A DNA stretch of 64,000 nucleotides from Rhodopseudomonas_A palustris_F (lineage in GTDB: Bacteria > Pseudomonadota > Alphaproteobacteria > Rhizobiales > Xanthobacteraceae). This document shows positions 55,281-63,627 of this stretch, piece by piece. Location: assembly GCF_000013745.1 (NCBI RefSeq), contig NC_007925.1, positions 2,666,001 through 2,730,000 on the forward strand. Reading direction: 5' to 3'. The notes beneath the pieces are model-generated. The model was not told the origin of the DNA, did not search any database, and was given only the letters and a program-made list of their open reading frames with translations. Each line of letters opens with the position of its first letter. The stretch's first letter is position 1. The position numbers and the translations under genes are program-made.

Positions 55281-56723
55281 ATGGCTGAACGATACCAGGA
55301 CAGACCTTTTCCTGCGGACGACGATTACCGCAACGGTCAGAACGCTGCCGCCAAGGCTGATGGCGATCCGTTGGCCGAATTGGCGCGACTGATCGGCCAG
55401 ACCGATCCGTTCGCAAATTTCGGTCGCGCCAATCAACCGGCGCCGCCCGCTCCGAGCGAGCCCGCGCGCGATCCGTTGCGCGAGCAGTTTCGTCTGCCGT
55501 CGCAGTCTCCCGAAGTCGAAGACGACGCGCCGATGGCGCCGTTGCCCTCGTGGATGCAGAACCGCGCCGGGCGAGACACCGGATTTCGCCAGGAGCCGTC
55601 GAGTTCACCGCACCCGGCGCAGCGCTACGCGACCCCGCAACCCGCAGCCGAGCCGGATTACCGCGACCAGCAACTCTATGCCGCGGCTACGGCGGCGCAG
55701 CCGGCCGACCCGGAGCGCTACGATGATGCGCTGTATGGCGCGATCGAGCCGACGCAGGGCTACCTGCATCCGCAGCAGGACGGCTATTCGGATCAGCCCT
55801 ACGATTACGCCGACAGCTATGCCGACGACGGCGGAGAGGTTCTGAAGCCGCGCCGAAGCGGCATGATGACCGTTGTGGCGGTGCTGACCCTGGCGGTGGT
55901 CGGGACTGGCGCAGCGTTCGGTTACCGCACCTATGTCGGATCGCCGCGCAGCGGCGAGCCGCCGGTGATCAGGGCAGAGGCCGGCCCGATCAAGGTGGTT
56001 CCGCCATCGGGCGACGCCGCCAGCAAGCCGATTCAAGATCGGCTGGCCGCGGGAAACGCCGTCGAAACCCTGATTTCGCGGGAAGAACAGCCGCAGGACC
56101 CGAGCAAAGCGGCGCCGCGCGTGGTGTTGCCGCCGCTGGCGCCGAACGGCAATCCGCCGTCCCCCGCCAGCGTGGCGCCGGGCGGTAAACAGCTCTCCGC
56201 CAGCAGCACCGGCGCGCTCGGCGAAGAACCGCGCAAGATCAAGACCCTCAGCGTCCGGCCGGATCAGGCCGATCCGTCAGCGGCGCCGTATGGACGGCCC
56301 GCGGCCAAGCCGGCCGCGCCGGCGCCGGCTGCCGCGCGCACCCCGCCGGCCCCGGTGGCCAACGCCAATGCCTCGACCGCCAATGCGCCGCTGTCGCTGT
56401 CGCCGCAGAGCCAGCCCGCCGAGCCGCGGGCGCGGGTCGCCTCGACCCAGCCCACCGCGCAGCCCGCCACCAGCGGCGGCTATGTGGTGCAGGTCTCGTC
56501 GCAGCGCAGCGAGGCCGACGCCCAGGCCTCGTTTCGCGCGCTGCAGAGCAAGTTCGGATCGGTGCTCGGATCGCATCGGCCGCTGATCAAGCGCGCCGAT
56601 CTCGGCGAAAAGGGCGTGTATTATCGCGCCATGGTCGGGCCGTTCGGCTCGCCCGACGAGGCCTCGCAGTTCTGCGGCAACCTGAAAAGTGCCGGCGGAC
56701 AGTGCGTCGTCCAAAGAAATTAA
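55281..56723 (+). CDS. SPOR-domain membrane protein
   Basis: A 480-residue protein with a long, proline- and acidic-rich cytoplasmic N-terminus (about 1-190), one membrane helix (about 196-218, MTVVAVLTLAVVGTGAAFGY), a low-complexity alanine/proline linker and a C-terminal SPOR domain (about 400-478, YVVQVSSQRSEADAQASFRALQSKFG). SPOR domains bind denuded peptidoglycan at division sites. Gene order argS-SPOR-nagZ-scpAB is typical of this lineage. Confidence 0.92.
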   Translation: MAERYQDRPFPADDDYRNGQNAAAKADGDPLAELARLIGQTDPFANFGRANQPAPPAPSEPARDPLREQFRLPSQSPEVEDDAPMAPLPSWMQNRAGRDTGFRQEPSSSPHPAQRYATPQPAAEPDYRDQQLYAAATAAQPADPERYDDALYGAIEPTQGYLHPQQDGYSDQPYDYADSYADDGGEVLKPRRSGMMTVVAVLTLAVVGTGAAFGYRTYVGSPRSGEPPVIRAEAGPIKVVPPSGDAASKPIQDRLAAGNAVETLISREEQPQDPSKAAPRVVLPPLAPNGNPPSPASVAPGGKQLSASSTGALGEEPRKIKTLSVRPDQADPSAAPYGRPAAKPAAPAPAAARTPPAPVANANASTANAPLSLSPQSQPAEPRARVASTQPTAQPATSGGYVVQVSSQRSEADAQASFRALQSKFGSVLGSHRPLIKRADLGEKGVYYRAMVGPFGSPDEASQFCGNLKSAGGQCVVQRN

Positions 56724-56768
56724 CGGCGGTTTCCTTGACCCCGGAGCGCCACGCGGGCTAATCGGCCC

Positions 56769-57797
56769 ATGATGAACAGGCGCGCATTTATTACCGGTGT
56801 GTCCGGCACCGTTTTGACCGCCGAGGAACGCGCGTTCATTCGCACGACCCGGCCGTGGGGTTTTATCCTCTTCAAGCGCAATATCGATACGCCTCAGCAA
56901 GTCTCGAAACTTGTTGCGGAATTGCGCGCGGAGGCGGACTTCCCCGAGGCCCCGGTGCTGATCGACCAGGAGGGCGGACGGGTGCAGCGGCTCGGCCCGC
57001 CGCACTGGCCGGTGTATCCGCCGGGGGCGATCTTCTCCACGCTCTACGATATCGATTCGCAGCTCGGCCTCGCCGCGGCGCGGCTCAGCGCGCGGCTGAT
57101 CGCGGCCGATCTGATCGATCTCGGCATCACGGTGGACTGCCTGCCGCTGGCCGACGTGCCGGTTGCGGGCGCCGACGCGGTGATCGGCAATCGCGCCTAT
57201 GGCAACGAGCCGGGCAAGGTCGCGGCGATCGCCCGCGCCGTCACCGACGGCCTGGCGCAGGGCGGCGTGCTGCCGGTCCTGAAGCACATTCCCGGCCATG
57301 GCCGCGCCACCGCCGACACCCACCATGCGCTGCCGGTGGTCGACACCCCGCTGGCCGAGCTGCAGCGCACCGACTTCGCCGCCTTCCAGCCGCTGGCCGA
57401 TCTTGCGATGGCGATGACCGCACATGTTGTGTTTAGCGACCTCGATGCCGCCCAACCCGCGACCACTTCTGCGACAATCATCGAACGTGTGATTCGCGGG
57501 ACGATCGGGTTCCAGGGGCTATTGATGAGCGACGACGTCTCGATGAATGCGCTGGCCGGAACGATCGCCGAGCGCAGCCGCGCCATCGTTGCGGCCGGCT
57601 GCGACATGCTGCTGCACTGCAACGGCAAGCTCGACGAAATGCAGGCGGTGGCCGCCGAGGCGCCGTGGCTTGTCGACGAAGCCAAGGCGCGCGCCGACCG
57701 CGCGCTGGCTCAGCGTCAGCAACCGCAGCCGTTCGACCGCATCGCGGCACGCAATGAACTCGACGCCCTGATCGGCCGAGCTGGAGTGGGCGCATGA
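56769..57797 (+). CDS. nagZ: Beta-N-acetylhexosaminidase (glycoside hydrolase 3)
   Basis: NagZ removes N-acetylglucosamine from recycled anhydromuropeptides in the cytoplasm. The 342-residue protein shows the family signature LIDQEGGRVQRLGPPHW, the active-site loop KHIPGHGRATADTHHALP and a nucleophile region LMSDDVSMNAL. Its stop overlaps the scpA start by four bases (ATGA), indicating co-translation. Confidence 0.95.
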   Translation: MMNRRAFITGVSGTVLTAEERAFIRTTRPWGFILFKRNIDTPQQVSKLVAELRAEADFPEAPVLIDQEGGRVQRLGPPHWPVYPPGAIFSTLYDIDSQLGLAAARLSARLIAADLIDLGITVDCLPLADVPVAGADAVIGNRAYGNEPGKVAAIARAVTDGLAQGGVLPVLKHIPGHGRATADTHHALPVVDTPLAELQRTDFAAFQPLADLAMAMTAHVVFSDLDAAQPATTSATIIERVIRGTIGFQGLLMSDDVSMNALAGTIAERSRAIVAAGCDMLLHCNGKLDEMQAVAAEAPWLVDEAKARADRALAQRQQPQPFDRIAARNELDALIGRAGVGA

Positions 57798-58630
57798 GCG
57801 CGGAGATCTTGTCGTTCGAAACCGGCCGTCCTGCCGCCGAACTGGTGCCTGCCGACGACGAACCGGCGCTGCTGGTCGATGTCGAGGGCTATGAAGGCCC
57901 GCTCGACCTGCTGCTGGCGTTGGCGCGGCAGCAGAAGGTCGACCTGCACAAGATTTCGATCCTGGCCTTGGCCGACCAGTATCTGGTGTTCATCGAGGCC
58001 GCCCGCAAAATCCGGCTCGAGCTCGCCGCCGACTATCTGGTGATGGCGGCGTGGCTGGCGTTTCTGAAATCGCGGCTGCTGTTGCCGGAACCGCCGACGC
58101 CCGATGGCCCGAGCGCCGAGGACATGGCGACCGCGCTGGCCAACCGGCTGCGCCGGCTGGAGGCGATCCGCGAGGCCTCGAACCGGCTGATGACCAGGCC
58201 GCAGCTGCAGCGCGACATCTTTCCGCGCGGACTGCCGGAGGGCATCGCCGAGATCAAGCATCCGCGCTTCACCGCGACGCTGTACGACCTGTTGTCGGCC
58301 TATGCGGCGCAGCGCCAGCAGAGCGTCATCGCCAAGGTGCATCTGGCGCGCCGCACGGTTTGGTCCTTGGCGGAGGCGCGGGCGTCGCTGGAGCGGCTGG
58401 TCGGCATCGCCGACGAGTGGGCCAAGCTCGACGACTACCTGATCGAATACGTCATCGATCCCTCGCAAAAGGCCACCGTGTTCGCCTCCAGCTTCGCCGC
58501 GGCGCTGGAACTGGTGCGCGAAGGCAAACTCGAACTGCATCAGTCGGAGGCGTTCGCGCCGTTGTATTTTCGTAAGCGGGCGCCGCATCCGGTGGATGCG
58601 GCGGCCGCGCCGGACGTTCCGGCCGAGTAG
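57794..58630 (+). CDS. scpA: Segregation and condensation protein A
   Basis: ScpA is the kleisin that links the SMC heads and binds ScpB in the condensin complex. The 278-residue protein begins with an acidic segment and the kleisin start DVEGYEGPLDLLLALARQQKVDLHKISI, with a conserved KSRLLLP helix and a C-terminal winged-helix part. It overlaps nagZ by four bases. Confidence 0.93.
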   Translation: MSAEILSFETGRPAAELVPADDEPALLVDVEGYEGPLDLLLALARQQKVDLHKISILALADQYLVFIEAARKIRLELAADYLVMAAWLAFLKSRLLLPEPPTPDGPSAEDMATALANRLRRLEAIREASNRLMTRPQLQRDIFPRGLPEGIAEIKHPRFTATLYDLLSAYAAQRQQSVIAKVHLARRTVWSLAEARASLERLVGIADEWAKLDDYLIEYVIDPSQKATVFASSFAAALELVREGKLELHQSEAFAPLYFRKRAPHPVDAAAAPDVPAE

Positions 58631-58650
58631 TGGAAGAAGGAGATCAAGCC

Positions 58651-59421
58651 ATGGCCAGTCTGGCGGAAATGCGTGTGATCGAAGCCGACGACGTCGCCGA
58701 GGATGGCGCTGCCGAGGTCTTCGGACCGACCCGCGAAGAGGTCTCTGAACATCCGCAGGCGCGGCCGGAAGAACTGCGGCTGTTGGAAGCGCTGCTGTTC
58801 GCCTCCGCCGAGCCGCTAGATACGGCCGCGCTCGCCAAGCGGATGCCGGAGGGCGTCGACGTCAAGGCGGCGCTGCTGCAGCTGCAGGCCGATTACGCGC
58901 ATCGCGGCGTCAATCTGGTGCGGGTCGCCAACAAATGGACATTCCGCACCGCCGGCGATCTGGCCTGGCTGATGACCCGCGAGAGCACGGAAACGCGACG
59001 GCTGTCGCGCGCGGCGATCGAGATGCTGGCGATCATCGCTTATCATCAGCCGGTGACCCGTGCCGAGATCGAAGACATTCGCGGCGTGGTCACCTCCAAG
59101 GGCACGCTGGATGTGCTGCTGGAGACCGGTTGGGTCAAGCCGCGCGGCCGTCGCAAGACCCCGGGCCGGCCGCTGACTTTCGGCACCACCGAGGCGTTCC
59201 TGTCGCAGTTCAGCCTGGAATCGCTCGGCGATCTGCCCGGCCTCGAGGAACTGAAGGGCACCGGGCTGCTCGACTCGCGGCTGCCGGTGGGCTTCAGCGT
59301 GCCGATGCCGTCGGATGACCCGGCGTTGCGCGACGACGAAGACCCGCTGGAGATCGGCGATCTGGAACTGGCGCTGGCGCCGGTGGCGGACGCCGAGGAC
59401 GGCAACGGCAGCGCCGATTGA
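58651..59421 (+). CDS. scpB: Segregation and condensation protein B
   Basis: ScpB, with ScpA, regulates the SMC complex. The 256-residue protein has two winged-helix domains: the first starts LLEALLFASAEPLDTAALAKRMP and the second includes AIEMLAIIAYHQPVTRAEIE and GWVKPRGRRKTPGRP. AAGGAG precedes the ATG at 58651; a GTG at 58630 would overlap that site. A long acidic C-terminal tail follows the core. Confidence 0.93.
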   Translation: MASLAEMRVIEADDVAEDGAAEVFGPTREEVSEHPQARPEELRLLEALLFASAEPLDTAALAKRMPEGVDVKAALLQLQADYAHRGVNLVRVANKWTFRTAGDLAWLMTRESTETRRLSRAAIEMLAIIAYHQPVTRAEIEDIRGVVTSKGTLDVLLETGWVKPRGRRKTPGRPLTFGTTEAFLSQFSLESLGDLPGLEELKGTGLLDSRLPVGFSVPMPSDDPALRDDEDPLEIGDLELALAPVADAEDGNGSAD

Positions 59422-59535
59422 CGCGCGTCTGCGGCGCGCAATACACGGCTTAAGTTCTTGTTTTTGACACCTCCTGCGCCTAGCTTCAAATTCAGATGAG
59501 GCTGGTGCGCCGGCCGCGTGTTTGGAGGAATCAGG

Positions 59536-59772
59536 ATGGGCTCACTCAGCATTTGGCACTGGATCGTCGTCATCGGCGTGGTCTTGTTGCTGTTCGGTCG
59601 CGGCAAGATCTCCGACCTGATGGGCGACGTCGCCCAGGGCATCAAGTCCTTCAAGAAGGGCTTGCAGGACGATGAAAAGACTGCGGAAAAGCCCGAACCC
59701 GTAAAGTCGATCGACCACACCGCGCCGCCCGCTGCGGCGCCCCGCACCGACGTCGGCAGCAAGGTCGTTTAA
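59536..59772 (+). CDS. tatA: Sec-independent protein translocase subunit TatA
   Basis: TatA polymerises to help folded, twin-arginine proteins cross the inner membrane. The 78-residue protein has a short N-terminus, a membrane helix (about 5-20), the FGRGKISDLMGDVAQGIKSF hinge and amphipathic helix, then a charged tail. GGAGG lies upstream of the ATG at 59536. It is followed by tatB after 124 bases. Confidence 0.95.
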   Translation: MGSLSIWHWIVVIGVVLLLFGRGKISDLMGDVAQGIKSFKKGLQDDEKTAEKPEPVKSIDHTAPPAAAPRTDVGSKVV

Positions 59773-59896
59773 GGCCGCAAAGCTTGCGGCAAAGCTGTGG
59801 CGCGCCGGGGGCGGCTCGTCACAGGGTTTTTCCGACCAGGGGGAGACGTGGGGGCGGCTGACTTCGGGCCAATTCCTCGCGTGAGCGGAAGCTTTC

Positions 59897-60415
59897 ATGT
59901 TCGACATCGGCTGGAGTGAACTGCTTGTGATCGGCGTCGTCGCGCTGATCGCAATCGGCCCGAAGGAATTGCCCGGCGTGCTGCGCATGGTCGGGCAGTG
60001 GATGGGCAAGGCGCGCAAGATGGCGTCCGAGTTCCAGGGGCAGTTCAACGAGGCGATGCGCGAGGCCGAAATGGCCGACCTCAAGAAGAGCTTCGACGAC
60101 ATCAAGGCCACCGCCAACACTTTCAGCCGCGACAACATCATGACCTCGCTGCAGAAGGACGTCGATGCGGCGATGACCATCGACAAGATCGAGCATATCG
60201 ACACCTCGCCGGTGGAGCCGACCACGCCGGAGCCGCCGACCGCGGAGACCTTGCTCGAAGCCGAGACTCACGCCGCCAGCATCAGCGCCGCGACGGCCGT
60301 GACCGAAGTCGGCGAGCCGCTGGCGATCACCCAGGAAATCCATCCGGCGCTGCCATCCCCCGAACCGGCTGCCGCCATCGCCATTGCGCCGATCAAGGAC
60401 GCCAAAGCCTCATGA
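59897..60415 (+). CDS. tatB: Sec-independent protein translocase subunit TatB
   Basis: TatB joins TatC in the receptor complex. The 172-residue protein starts MFDIGWSELLVIGVVALIAI, then the IGPKELPGVLR hinge and an amphipathic helix, and ends with a long acidic, proline-rich tail. Its stop overlaps the tatC ATG by four bases. Confidence 0.95.
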   Translation: MFDIGWSELLVIGVVALIAIGPKELPGVLRMVGQWMGKARKMASEFQGQFNEAMREAEMADLKKSFDDIKATANTFSRDNIMTSLQKDVDAAMTIDKIEHIDTSPVEPTTPEPPTAETLLEAETHAASISAATAVTEVGEPLAITQEIHPALPSPEPAAAIAIAPIKDAKAS

Positions 60416-61227
60416 GCGCCGAGGACATCGAGGCCAGCAAGGCGCCGCTGATGGATCATCTGATCGAGCTGCGCTCGCGGCTGATCAAGGCGCTGCTGGC
60501 GTTCGGCATCGCTTTCATCTTCTGCTTCTTCTTCGCCAAGCAGATCTACAACGTGCTGGTGTGGCCGTTCGTCTGGATCGCCGGGCCGGAGAATTCGAAA
60601 TTCATCTACACCGCGCTGCTGGAATATTTCCTCACCCAGCTCAAGCTGGCGATGTTCGGCGCCGGCTTCATCTCGTTCCCGATCATCGCAGCGCAGATCT
60701 ACATGTTCGTGGCGCCCGGCCTCTACAAGCACGAGCGCGGCGCGTTCCTGCCGTATCTGATCGCCACGCCGTTCTTCTTCGCGCTCGGCTCGCTGTTGGT
60801 GTATTTCGTCGTGCTGCCGATGCTGGTGCGGTTCTCGCTCGGCATGCAGCAGATCGGCGGCGCCGAAACCGCGCAGATCCAGCTGTTGCCCAAGGTCGGC
60901 GAATATCTGTCGCTGATGATGTCGTTGATCTTCGCCTTTGGCCTCGCGTTCCAATTGCCGGTGATCCTGACGCTGCTCGGCCGCATCGGCATCATCACCG
61001 CCAAGCAGCTGCGCGAGAAGCGGCGCTATTTCATCGTCGTCGCCTTCGTCATCGCCGCGGTGCTGACGCCGCCCGACGTGATCAGCCAGGCCTCGCTGGC
61101 GATCCCGCTGCTGCTGCTCTACGAGGGCTCGATCATCGCCGTCGTGGTGGTGGAAAAGAAGGCCGCCAAGACCGCGGCCGCGGCCGGGGCCGCTACCCCG
61201 CCGCCGGACGTCACGCCGGCGGCGTAG
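60412..61227 (+). CDS. tatC: Sec-independent protein translocase subunit TatC
   Basis: TatC recognises twin-arginine signal peptides. The 271-residue protein begins with the family motif MDHLIELRSRLIKALLAFG and has six membrane helices with the conserved FVAPGLYKHERG loop and the later AFGLAFQLPV. ATG 60412 overlaps the tatB stop. An alanine-rich tail closes the protein. Confidence 0.96.
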   Translation: MSAEDIEASKAPLMDHLIELRSRLIKALLAFGIAFIFCFFFAKQIYNVLVWPFVWIAGPENSKFIYTALLEYFLTQLKLAMFGAGFISFPIIAAQIYMFVAPGLYKHERGAFLPYLIATPFFFALGSLLVYFVVLPMLVRFSLGMQQIGGAETAQIQLLPKVGEYLSLMMSLIFAFGLAFQLPVILTLLGRIGIITAKQLREKRRYFIVVAFVIAAVLTPPDVISQASLAIPLLLLYEGSIIAVVVVEKKAAKTAAAAGAATPPPDVTPAA

Positions 61228-61321
61228 GGCGTTCACGGCTCCAGCTTTGCCGCGATGATCTTGCGGTGGCCCCCGGAGTCAATCTATCCTGGGTTGCAGT
61301 TTCTGGCGTCGGGGCATCGCG

Positions 61322-61621
61322 GTGGCGTTCGCATTTGATACGTTGGGTTACGCCAAGCGTCTTCGGAATGCGGGCGTGTCGAACGAACAGGCCGAGGCTC
61401 ATGCCGAGGCGGCGCGCGAGTTCATCATGACCGAGCTTGTGACCAAACCCGATTTGCAGGCCGTCAGATCCGATCTGCTGCTGGTGAAGTCGGAATTGCA
61501 GGCGGCGATCGACACCCAGACCCTGCGGCTGACCGTGCGTCTGGGCGGCATCGTCGCCGTGGGCGTCGGAGTCCTTGCGGCGGCGATCGCGGTGTTGGCG
61601 CTGGTGCTGCGTCAGCATTGA
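61322..61621 (+). CDS. Small coiled-coil membrane protein, DUF1640-like
   Basis: A 99-residue protein with a GTG start. A helical N-terminus (FDTLGYAKRLRNAGVSNEQAEAHAEA) leads to a short coiled coil (about 45-68) and one C-terminal membrane helix (about 73-96). This order matches the small DUF1640-type proteins, which resemble the mitochondrial MCUR1/CCDC90 family. No ribosome site is obvious. Its role is unknown. Confidence 0.6.
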   Translation: MAFAFDTLGYAKRLRNAGVSNEQAEAHAEAAREFIMTELVTKPDLQAVRSDLLLVKSELQAAIDTQTLRLTVRLGGIVAVGVGVLAAAIAVLALVLRQH

Positions 61622-61680
61622 TTCCGGTCGCTGCTGTGATCGGTTATCTCGCAGCGTCCTGAAGCGCCCCAGATTCCGCC

Positions 61681-61819
61681 GTCATCCTGAGGAACCCGGC
61701 GCAGCCCGCAGCGCGAAGCCGGGTGTCTCGAAGGATGGGCTGCGCGGTCGGAGCCCGCCACGCGTCTCGCGACCGCATCCTTCGAGGCCCTCGCTTCGCT
61801 CGGGCGCCTCAGGATGACG
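61681..61819. repeat. Dispersed intergenic repeat, type C, second copy
   Basis: GTCATCCTGAGG at the left and CCTCAGGATGAC at the right are exact inverted ends, with CATCCTTCGAGGCCCTCG inside, as in the copy at 41085-41194. The 349-base gap between the DUF1640-like gene and serS holds this repeat and the serS promoter; I see no gene there. Confidence 0.75.
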
Positions 61820-61970
61820 ACTCAGCAGCGGATGCGGCTTCAGGATGAAGCGCGCGCGATACCAGCGCAGTCCCCTTTGATGTTCCAAATGTCGTGTATT
61901 CGGGGTACTGAGCCGCGGTGAGATTTTGCGTTGCTGCGAAGCGTCAACGCCACCCGCCAGGACCCGACCC

Positions 61971-63416
61971 ATGCACGACATCAAAGCGATCCGCGACAAT
62001 CCGACCGCCTTCGACGACGCCTATACCCGGCGCGGGCTGGCGCCGATCGCGCAATCGCTGATCGACAAGGACGACGCGCGGCGCAAGGCGATCCTGGCCT
62101 CCGAACAGGCGCAGGCGCGGCGCAACGCGGCGTCGAAAGAAATCGGCGACGCCAAGAAGGCCAAGGACAATGTCCGCGCCGAGGCGCTGATGGCTGAGGT
62201 CGCCGAACTGAAAACCACCATGCCGGCGCTCGACGCCGCGGTGAAGGACGCCGACGCCGCGTTGAAAAAAGCGCTGTCGGAAATCCCCAATCTGCCACTC
62301 GCCGACGTGCCGGAGGGCAAGGACGAACACGACAACGAGGTGCGCAGCCATTACGGGGTGAAGCGCAGCTACGCATTCACGCCGAAGCCGCATTACGAGC
62401 TCGGCGAAGCGTTGAAGCAGATGGATTTTGAAGCCGCCGCGAAACTTAGCGGCGCGCGCTTCGTGGTGCTGAAGAAGGGGCTGGCGCGGCTGGAGCGCGC
62501 GATCGGGCAGTTCTTCCTCGACGTCCACACCGAGGAGCACGGCTACACCGAGGTGAATCCGCCGCTGCTAGTGCGGGACGAGGCGATGTTCGGAACGGCG
62601 CAACTGCCGAAATTTGAGGATGATCAATTCTTCGTCGGCAATGGCAACAACGTTCGAAGGTTGCAACAAGAGATGCGTGCGACTATCGAAGCCGACGATG
62701 TTAAAAATATTCCCGATATGTTTGTTCCAAAAAGCAAATACGATCGACTTCTCGAGAATTATTTAAGGCTGGAGACAGAGCAGATCGCTCTTGAATTGAC
62801 TCGTCGCTGGCTCATCCCCACCGCCGAAGTCCCGCTCACCAATCTCGTCCGCGAAAGCATCCTCGACGAGAAAGAACTGCCGCTGCGGATGACCGCGCTG
62901 ACGCAGTGCTTTCGCGCTGAGGCCGGCGCCGCAGGGCGCGATACCCGCGGCATGATCCGGCAGCATCAGTTCACCAAGGTCGAGCTGGTTTCGGTGACCA
63001 CGCCCGAGCAATCCAAGGACGAGCACGAGCGGATGCTGTCCTGCGCCGAGGAAGTGCTGCGCCGGCTCGAGCTGCATTACCGGGTGATGACGCTGTGCAC
63101 CGGCGACATGGGCTTTGCCTCGCAGAAGACCTACGACATCGAAGTGTGGATGCCGGGGCAGGGCGAGGGCGGGGCGTATCGCGAAATCTCGTCGTGCTCG
63201 GTGTGCGGCGATTTCCAGGCCCGCCGGATGGACGCGCGCTCGCGCGGCCCCGACGGCAAGCCGCGCTTCGTGCATACGCTGAACGGCTCCGGCACGGCGG
63301 TCGGCCGCGCGCTGATCGCGGTGATCGAGAACTACCAGCAAGAAGACGGCTCGATCGCGGTGCCGACCGTGCTGCAGCGCTATATGGGCGGGCTGAAAGT
63401 GATCAGCAACGGCTGA
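61971..63416 (+). CDS. serS: Seryl-tRNA synthetase with an unusual AT-rich insertion
   Basis: SerS charges tRNA-Ser and, for selenocysteine users, tRNA-Sec. The protein has 481 residues, while many bacterial enzymes have about 425-430. The N-terminal tRNA-binding coiled coil (about 30-105) is complete, motif 2 has FRAEAGAAGRDTRGMIRQHQ, and motif 3 is near GSGTAVGRALIAVIENYQ. Between LPKFEDDQF and RWLIPTAEVPLTN about 58 residues replace the usual 10-15. Their codons are AT-rich (about 42 percent G+C at 62641-62760) against a GC-rich gene. The frame stays open and the flanking motifs are intact, so the enzyme is probably functional. Confidence 0.95.
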   Translation: MHDIKAIRDNPTAFDDAYTRRGLAPIAQSLIDKDDARRKAILASEQAQARRNAASKEIGDAKKAKDNVRAEALMAEVAELKTTMPALDAAVKDADAALKKALSEIPNLPLADVPEGKDEHDNEVRSHYGVKRSYAFTPKPHYELGEALKQMDFEAAAKLSGARFVVLKKGLARLERAIGQFFLDVHTEEHGYTEVNPPLLVRDEAMFGTAQLPKFEDDQFFVGNGNNVRRLQQEMRATIEADDVKNIPDMFVPKSKYDRLLENYLRLETEQIALELTRRWLIPTAEVPLTNLVRESILDEKELPLRMTALTQCFRAEAGAAGRDTRGMIRQHQFTKVELVSVTTPEQSKDEHERMLSCAEEVLRRLELHYRVMTLCTGDMGFASQKTYDIEVWMPGQGEGGAYREISSCSVCGDFQARRMDARSRGPDGKPRFVHTLNGSGTAVGRALIAVIENYQQEDGSIAVPTVLQRYMGGLKVISNG

Positions 63417-63457
63417 GCGCATCGTCGCCGGAAAGACGGATCGACGGGCGCGCCGGA

Positions 63458-63627
63458 CGAACCGGGGCCGTTACGGACCGCAGCGCTTGGAACGGTCCCG
63501 GCTCACGGCTTCGCGCCGACGGCGCTGCGCCGCGTCCGGGACACGGTGCTGGAAGCGCTGCAACGGTGCTTTCAGCGCTGCAAGCAGCAAGCACCGAGCA
63601 GCAAGCAGCAAGCAGTAAGCAGCAAGC
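63458..63627. repeat. Partial type B repeat unit ending in a heptamer array
   Basis: The block from GGGGCCGTTACGGACCGCAG to ACACGGTGCT matches the second half of the 236-base units that follow. It ends with four copies of CAGCAAG (63599-63626, one of them CAGTAAG). Type B elements also lie at 28315-28451 and 40921-41060. Confidence 0.7.

Noticed and set aside
62609..62810. Intein in serS
   Set aside because: The insertion is only about 58 residues and lacks the N-terminal cysteine and C-terminal HN motifs of inteins.
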